A DNA stretch of 24,385 bases, taken from NCBI GenBank assembly GCA_031550325.1, contig JAVBOR010000060.1, positions 1 to 24,385 of the forward strand, read 5' to 3'. Positions 21,237 to 24,385 of the stretch are shown here, piece after piece. Every line of letters starts with the position of its first letter. The stretch's first letter is position 1. A program made the position numbers and the translations under genes. The notes below the pieces were generated by a model. That model made no database searches. It saw only the letters and a list, made by a program, of their open reading frames with translations, and had not been told where the DNA came from. Origin of the DNA: JAVBTT01 sp031550325 (GTDB lineage: Bacteria > Bacillota > Clostridia > Oscillospirales > UBA929).

Positions 21237-23480
21237 ATGGTTTTTTTTATCATTTCGCTTTTTTCTTCCATGTCTCTTTTATACATTGTCGGACGGGTCT
21301 GGTTTGCCAGCACAAGAAGCAGATATCTGATTGTCTTCTTTTTGATGGGAGCCATGGCCGCTTTGTGGACGCTTCTGAACGGTCTGTCGGAGGTTGCCCG
21401 GCCGCAGACGCTCCCTCTGCTCCAGCTTGCGTGGATGGCCCTGGTCTGTTGCCTGCCCGTTTTGTTGATGATGTATATTTTACACTTCGTCAACTCCAGG
21501 CTGGCCGAAAGCCGCGTGTTGGCGGTGGTTTTGACTCTGGTAGTGCTCGCCGATGTGGCGTTGCTGCTCACAAACCCAATCCACAAGTTGTTCTTTACCT
21601 CGTATGATGCCGGCGGCCTTGGCGTTTTCGGCCCTTTATTCTGGGTGCACTCCATTGTGGACTATACGATTATTGCAGTGGCGTTTGCTTTGCTCATGGT
21701 CTATGTCGTCAAGAACGCCCGCCAGAACCCATACCTCTTTCTGGTCCTGTTGGGGTCATCCTGCCCGTTTATCATCAACATTTTGTATGTCTTCGGCATA
21801 TACCCCACGGCGTATGACATCACGCCGCTGGGGTTTGTGGTCATGTTCGTGGTCTACGGTCTCTTTTCCATCCGCATGCGGCTGTTCAACCTGCGGAGCG
21901 CCGCGTCTGCCAACATCTTCGACACGCTGTCCGAGGGCTTTCTGGTCGTCAACAATATTGGCCAGGTGGAGGATGCTAACCCGGCGTTTCGCAAAGCGTT
22001 TCCCGCGCTGAATGTGGCATGGGGGGTCACCTCCATAGCTGTCGTCATCGCGTATATGCGCTCCGTGACCGTGGAATACAGGCCGGACGATTTGTTTGAA
22101 AGACTCTCCTCGCTGAGCGACGGTCTCTTTGACAGCGAATGTTCGGTTATGGGCGAGGACGGGCGGGTTCACAACTACGCCCTGTCGAAGGATTTTGTTT
22201 TAAGCCGTGGCGAGACCGCAGGATTTGTGCTCACGATGACCGACATCAGTATTTATAGAAGGATGATCGCCGAAATCAACCAGCAGAACGTGGAGCTGAT
22301 GGAGCTGAAAGACGCTGCGGAGGCTGCGTCCAAATCAAAGACCGAGTTTTTGGCCAACATGAGCCATGAGATTAGGACGCCGATGAACGCAATTATTGGC
22401 ATGACCGCCATTGCGCGGGACTTTAAGGATGTCGAGAAAATCTACGGCTTTTTGGACAAGCTGGACAACGCTTCCCACCAGCTGCTGAGCATTATCAACG
22501 ATGTCCTTGACATGTCCAAGATCGAAGCCAACAAGCTTGAGCTGTATAACGAGGAATACAATTTTGCGGAAATGCTGGCAGCGTGCAAGGATATGTTTGC
22601 CGACAAGTCCAGGCAAAAGCGACAGTATCTCAGCTTTGCCGTCTCGGAGGACATGCCCGAGATCCTCTGTGGGGACAAGCTCCGCCTGTCGCAGGTGATC
22701 ATCAACATATTGTCAAACGCGTTGAAGTTCACGCCTGAAGACGGGGAAATCAAGCTCAGCGTCGACCTTGTCCAGAGGGAAAGCGGGAAGGCCAGGATCA
22801 GGATCTCGATTACTGACAGCGGCATCGGCATGACGCCCGAGCAGATTTCCCGACTGTTTACCGCGTTTGAGCAGGCCGACGGGAGTATATCCAGACGCTT
22901 TGGCGGAACCGGTCTTGGTCTTGCCATATCCAAGAGCATCGTCGGACTCATGGGTGGAGACATTTCGGTTCAGAGCGCCCCGGGCATGGGCAGCACGGTC
23001 AGCTTTGATTTTGTCTCTGAGGTCGGCGGGGCCTCCCCGCAACCGCAGTCGGTCGCGCCGAGAGAAGATCGGGAGGCCAGATACGACTTTACAGGCTATG
23101 TCATTCTTTTGGCCGAGGACGTAGAGATCAATCGGGAAATCATCCTGATGCTGATGAAAGACAGCGGCGTGACGATTGAATGCGCGGTGAACGGCCAGGA
23201 GGCCTATGACCTTTTCAAGGCGGCGCCCCAGCGCTACGACGCCATTTATATGGATCTTCAAATGCCGCAGGTGGACGGCTACACGGCCACAAAAATGATC
23301 AGGGCGCTCGATTATCCCCGCGCGAAGACGATTCCGATCATTGCCATGACGGCAAACGCCTTCGCCGAGGACGTGCAGAAGTGCCTTCAGGCGGGGATGA
23401 ACGACCACATCTCAAAGCCGATTGACATTGACACCCTGTTTCGCAAGACGGCAGCGCATCTGGGAAGCGCGGCCCACTGA
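21237..23480 (+). CDS. Membrane-bound hybrid sensor histidine kinase with receiver domain
   Basis: The 747-residue protein starts with seven membrane helices (about 1-215) in the style of the 7TM sensor module of histidine kinases. A PAS-like domain (about 225-340) and a short coiled-coil follow. The HisKA domain has phospho-acceptor H377 in NMSHEIRTPMN. The ATPase domain has an N-box at N494 (NILSNALKF), G1 at DSGIGM (527-532), an F-box LFTAFEQAD and G2 at GGTGLGLA (556-563). The C-terminal receiver domain (about 621-745) has acidic pair E627/D628, phospho-acceptor D673, T705 and K727, all intact. No HPt domain or output domain is fused, so phosphate must pass to a separate protein, and none lies in the window. 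The ligand is unknown. The ribosome site (GGTGGA, 21224-21229) is weak, so translation may be modest. Confidence 0.93.
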   Translation: MVFFIISLFSSMSLLYIVGRVWFASTRSRYLIVFFLMGAMAALWTLLNGLSEVARPQTLPLLQLAWMALVCCLPVLLMMYILHFVNSRLAESRVLAVVLTLVVLADVALLLTNPIHKLFFTSYDAGGLGVFGPLFWVHSIVDYTIIAVAFALLMVYVVKNARQNPYLFLVLLGSSCPFIINILYVFGIYPTAYDITPLGFVVMFVVYGLFSIRMRLFNLRSAASANIFDTLSEGFLVVNNIGQVEDANPAFRKAFPALNVAWGVTSIAVVIAYMRSVTVEYRPDDLFERLSSLSDGLFDSECSVMGEDGRVHNYALSKDFVLSRGETAGFVLTMTDISIYRRMIAEINQQNVELMELKDAAEAASKSKTEFLANMSHEIRTPMNAIIGMTAIARDFKDVEKIYGFLDKLDNASHQLLSIINDVLDMSKIEANKLELYNEEYNFAEMLAACKDMFADKSRQKRQYLSFAVSEDMPEILCGDKLRLSQVIINILSNALKFTPEDGEIKLSVDLVQRESGKARIRISITDSGIGMTPEQISRLFTAFEQADGSISRRFGGTGLGLAISKSIVGLMGGDISVQSAPGMGSTVSFDFVSEVGGASPQPQSVAPREDREARYDFTGYVILLAEDVEINREIILMLMKDSGVTIECAVNGQEAYDLFKAAPQRYDAIYMDLQMPQVDGYTATKMIRALDYPRAKTIPIIAMTANAFAEDVQKCLQAGMNDHISKPIDIDTLFRKTAAHLGSAAH

Positions 23481-23703
23481 CAGTCAGAGGGCCGGAGCAA
23501 ACCGCTGCGGCGCTTTGCAGAGAAGGCTTTTCCGCAATGAATCCTGGAAAGCGGTCTCGCAAAAACTTGTTCGGTTTCGATGTGATACGGCGTGGTCGGA
23601 GTGGAATTATGGGCCTTGGAAAGCGCAGCGACCCCACAGACCCGGCGGGCGCGACGCCCGCAAATGTACCTTGAAAACTGAATAGGACAGGACGGACGGC
23701 GGC

Positions 23704-23793
23704 ATGGCAAAAAAGCGAAAGGATTATGGCACTGGAATACCCGAACATGAAATAGAAACCTCAAAGCTCTGCACGACAATGGATTTAGAATAG
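23704..23793 (+). CDS. Possible 29-residue peptide, perhaps truncated remnant of a mobile-element gene
   Basis: The frame begins MAKKRKDYGTGIPEHEIE and ends TMDLE just before a terminator. From memory, small proteins that start in this way and continue for 60-80 residues occur near recombinase genes of clostridial integrative elements. I cannot verify that here. The sequence after EIE does not look like that family, as if a break or frameshift occurred. No good ribosome site precedes it. No recombinase is present in the window. Confidence 0.25.
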   Translation: MAKKRKDYGTGIPEHEIETSKLCTTMDLE

Positions 23794-23835
23794 AAAACAC
23801 GGAGGGCAAGGGAAAATCCCTAACCTCCGTGTTTT
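23794..23835. terminator. Bidirectional Rho-independent terminator
   Basis: AAAACACGGAGG (23794-23805) pairs perfectly with CCTCCGTGTTTT (23824-23835), with a nested GGGA/TCCC pairing in the loop. The A-run before and T-run after the stem make it work in both directions. It would end read-through from the kinase gene. Confidence 0.85.
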
Positions 23836-23865
23836 ACATAGTCATAGAATATCTTCAAATAAAAC

Positions 23866-23914
23866 GATAAATCCGAACCCATCTCCCACAGGGAAGATGC
23901 GGTTCGGATTTATC
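23866..23914 (-). terminator. Strong Rho-independent terminator on the minus strand
   Basis: GATAAATCCGAACC (23866-23879) pairs perfectly with GGTTCGGATTTATC (23901-23914). The loop continues the stem with CATCT-CCC/GGGAAGATG and one bulge. On the minus strand the stem is followed by GTTTTATTTG, a proper U-rich tail. It would end transcripts coming from the cytochrome b5-like gene, about 330 bases upstream on that strand, or from an intervening lost gene. Confidence 0.8.
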
Positions 23915-24245
23915 ATAAGTTGGTCCGAGTGGCGATACAGAACTTTTTTAGAAGTCCAGTAATATCAACGGCTTTAGCGCGGTCAATGAGCAGTATTTAC
24001 TACAAAACAAAGTATGCGGTTATCATTAGCCTTTGTTGCATTATATGGATACTAAGACAGTATGCGGTCTGCGTGAGATGAGGAGTATTATGCTTATGGG
24101 CGTTCAGAAATGAGTACCTTATTTTTTGCCCGAAATGAGGCTTTGCGCTATGTCTGTATTCCGAGCGGTTAAAAAAGGAATTACACCGTCATATGCAATC
24201 ACCACTTGCAGAATACCGCACCTTCGTTATTGGCCCACATTTTCA

Positions 24246-24385
24246 TCAATCTATGTAAGTCCCCATGATTGGCAACTTTCTTAAAGTTGCTGCTCGATGT
24301 TCATCCTGAAACGCAGTCGTTAAATCTTGCCCCGCGCCAAATCCGTGGTGTTCACCATTTTTCCAGCTCTTATGATTTGTGACAT
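24246..24385 (-). CDS. Cytochrome b5-like heme-binding domain protein, 3' end only
   Basis: Only the last 45 residues are inside the window, and the 5' end runs off the right edge. The frame reads VTNHKSWKNGEHHG, then FGAGQDLTTAF, then RKLPIMGTYID before the stop at 24246-24248. This follows the cytochrome b5-type pattern: a V-T-N-strand, a turn with His-Gly (the usual HPGG heme loop, here EHHG), the AGxDxTxxF helix, an EH with the possible second heme ligand, and a closing LPxxGTYxD. Small stand-alone clostridial proteins of this type bind heme or a steroid-like ligand. Their role is poorly known. The frame is intact to the edge. Recognition rests on motif order alone. Confidence 0.6.
   Translation of the reverse strand, partial: VTNHKSWKNGEHHGFGAGQDLTTAFQDEHRAATLRKLPIMGTYID

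Larger units (their letters stand above)
23481..24245. other. 765-base region with no firm gene: repeat remnant, two terminators, low-GC DNA
   Basis: In order: a degenerate copy of the ATGAA-loop hairpin (about 23525-23552, arms GCTTTTCC/GGAAAGC), a small hairpin GGGC-GCGAC-GCCC, CCTTGAAAACTGAATA at 23669-23684, a 29-codon open frame, and two strong terminators. From about 23930 the DNA is visibly less GC-rich than the genes to the left. A 27-codon minus-strand stretch (about 23918-23998: LLIDRAKAVDITGLLKKFC) has upstream stops and no start, so it can only be a remnant. AGTATGCGGT is repeated at 24011-24020 and 24059-24068. Confidence 0.6.

Noticed and set aside
23921..23934. TGGTCCGAGTGGCG, resembling the complement of a tRNA 3' end with CCA
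   Set aside because: The adjacent T-arm and the rest of a tRNA cannot be found, so it is at most a fragment or attachment-site scar and may be chance.
1..24385. REP-associated tyrosine transposase (RAYT) or other transposase to move the hairpin elements
   Set aside because: No HUH, DDE or serine/tyrosine recombinase motif was seen in any supported gene, so any mover must be encoded elsewhere.

Overview
The window looks like chromosome from a GC-rich, anaerobic, probably spore-forming Firmicute of the Clostridia, most likely close to the Oscillospiraceae. The evidence is the strong GGAGG-type ribosome sites, the clostridial NfeD/band-7 pair, a conserved clostridial protein of unknown function at the left end, and an anaerobe-style cysteine-rich flavoprotein. 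This placement is inferred from protein character and memory of families, not from a marker gene. No rRNA, tRNA, CRISPR array or recognisable transposase gene was found.

Layout. 1-206: the end of an intergenic repeat element and a hairpin. 207-1052 (minus): conserved clostridial protein of unknown function. 1301-2692 (plus): a two-gene operon, NfeD-like protein then SPFH/band-7 (stomatin-like) protein, divergent from the first gene. 3143-10522 (plus): one giant gene for a 2459-residue cyclic beta-1,2-glucan synthase-like enzyme. 10523-11815: about 1.3 kb of packed repeats. 11816-15886 (plus): HAD-type phosphatase, LysR regulator, iron-sulfur-flavoprotein-like reductase and aldo/keto reductase. 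16079-20380 (minus): a 1433-residue secreted multi-domain protein with its own promoter and leader hairpin. 21237-23480 (plus): membrane-bound hybrid histidine kinase with a receiver domain. 23481-24245: repeat remnant, a 29-codon open frame and two strong terminators, passing into lower-GC DNA. 24246-24385 (minus): the 3' end of a cytochrome b5-like gene cut by the window edge.

How it fits together. The glucan synthase, the secreted protein, the membrane kinase and the NfeD/SPFH pair all concern the envelope. The middle block (HAD, LysR, flavoprotein, aldo/keto reductase) reads as small-molecule or redox metabolism with a local regulator. No dedicated partner for the kinase and no glucan exporter or glucan-modifying gene lies nearby.

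The most unusual content is between the genes. Most of the larger intergenic gaps hold copies of one modular family of hairpin repeats. The modules recur in a fixed order: a TGTCAAAGAACC/GGTTCTTTGACA hairpin, a GCGTCTT-CACA-AAGACGC hairpin, a CTTTCCCGGA-GTGAA-TCCGTGAAAG hairpin, then a long folded module around CAGTCCAGC...TCAGGCTCGACGTG. Elements come in short (about 185 bp) and long (about 305-311 bp) forms that differ by the segment between the third and fourth modules. Two long copies (10754-11058 and 20628-20938) are about 97% identical and inverted around 9.6 kb, so that block could flip. Two short copies have terminal inverted repeats and flanking direct repeats, like a non-autonomous (MITE-like) element. 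I regard this repeat system as the best candidate for something undescribed here.
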